A stretch of DNA of 64,000 nt from Caulobacter sp. 17J80-11 (GTDB lineage Bacteria; Pseudomonadota; Alphaproteobacteria; Caulobacterales; Caulobacteraceae), in NCBI RefSeq assembly GCF_014349105.1, contig NZ_JACSJI010000005.1:124001-188000 (forward strand), read 5' to 3'. Shown in pieces: positions 63,860 to 64,000 of this stretch (position 1 is the stretch's first letter; each line of letters opens with the position of its first letter). Both the position numbers and the translations under genes were made by a program. The notes under the pieces were generated by a model. That model was not told the origin of the DNA and did no database searches. It saw only the letters and a program-made list of their open reading frames with translations.

Positions 63860-63943
63860 GTCTTGCGCGCCGGCGGCGCCGCAAGTTTCACCCGTGCGCG
63901 AAAGACACTAGGCTCCCCGGGAATGCATCCGGGGGGCGTGCGC

Positions 63944-64000
63944 ATGGCGACGGCGGAACTCCAGCGAACGGCGGCGGAGAGCGGCGGGCTTCGGCGGCTG
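63944..64000 (+). CDS. Start of an unidentified gene (truncated by window edge)
   Basis: An open frame begins at ATG 63944 (MATAELQRTAAESGG) or 21 bases earlier at ATG 63923 and runs off the window. GGGGGG lies shortly before ATG 63944. Too little is present to identify a product. Confidence 0.35.
   Translation, partial: MATAELQRTAAESGGLRRL

Overview
The window is about 64 kb of dense, very GC-rich chromosomal DNA. It appears to come from an alphaproteobacterium of the Caulobacteraceae (Caulobacter/Phenylobacterium type). The grounds are the gene orders chvI-chvG-hprK-EIIA-HPr and trpF-trpB-trpA-accD-folC, an alphaproteobacterial AddAB pair, and a chemotaxis cluster in the order MCP-STAS-CheY-CheA-CheW-CheR-CheB-CheY-CheD-CheU-CheY-CheE, which I recall from Caulobacter crescentus. 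Genus is not decided. I see no prophage, insertion sequence, CRISPR array, rRNA or tRNA. No gene-free stretch exceeds 300 bases; the longest, about 266 bases, lies at 56721-56986 upstream of the last operon.

Layout. 1-4.1 kb: ChvI/ChvG envelope-stress two-component system coupled to a PTS branch (short HPr kinase, EIIA, HPr), then a receiver protein. 4.1-7.8 kb: small-molecule genes (ABM and NIPSNAP proteins divergent from an ArsR regulator, a class III CoA-transferase, an ICMT-like methyltransferase, a DUF6356 protein). 8-12.5 kb: glutaryl-CoA dehydrogenase, a YaiI-like protein that seems to start at CTG, the ribosome-rescue hydrolase ArfB, a helical-repeat protein, and BioB on the other strand. 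12.5-16.1 kb: two tandem secreted M61-like metallopeptidase paralogues. 16.2-25.5 kb: MFS efflux, a serine hydrolase, pyridoxal kinase, DUF805, AhcY (with a perfect 20-bp operator-like palindrome upstream), a secreted amidohydrolase, RarD and Asd. 26.2-31.4 kb: trpF-trpB-trpA-accD-folC. 31.6-41.7 kb (minus strand): acyltransferase-tsaE-amgK-murU-addB-addA-trxA, joining peptidoglycan recycling, t6A tRNA modification and recombination repair.

41.8-44.7 kb: a secreted S9 peptidase and a TorF-type outer-membrane protein. 44.9-54.4 kb: a complete chemotaxis operon led by a soluble globin-coupled receptor. Its genes are joined by start/stop overlaps, and it ends in CheU, an atypical CheY and CheE, all of unknown role. 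54.5-56.7 kb: KDPG aldolase and a secreted S10 carboxypeptidase-like protein. 57.0-61.9 kb: a compact operon of unknown function: a P-loop ATPase, an ABC half-transporter lacking its Q-loop Gln and H-loop His, an alpha/beta hydrolase and an OprO/P-type porin. 62-64 kb: a glutathione S-transferase, ribonucleotide reductase beta subunit NrdB, and the start of one more gene.

Four intergenic gaps hold palindromic repeat elements. One supplies the ribosome binding site of folC; another supplies the stop codons of two convergent genes. The best candidates for something undescribed are the 57-61.9 kb operon and the idea that CheU is a distant CheZ-like phosphatase.
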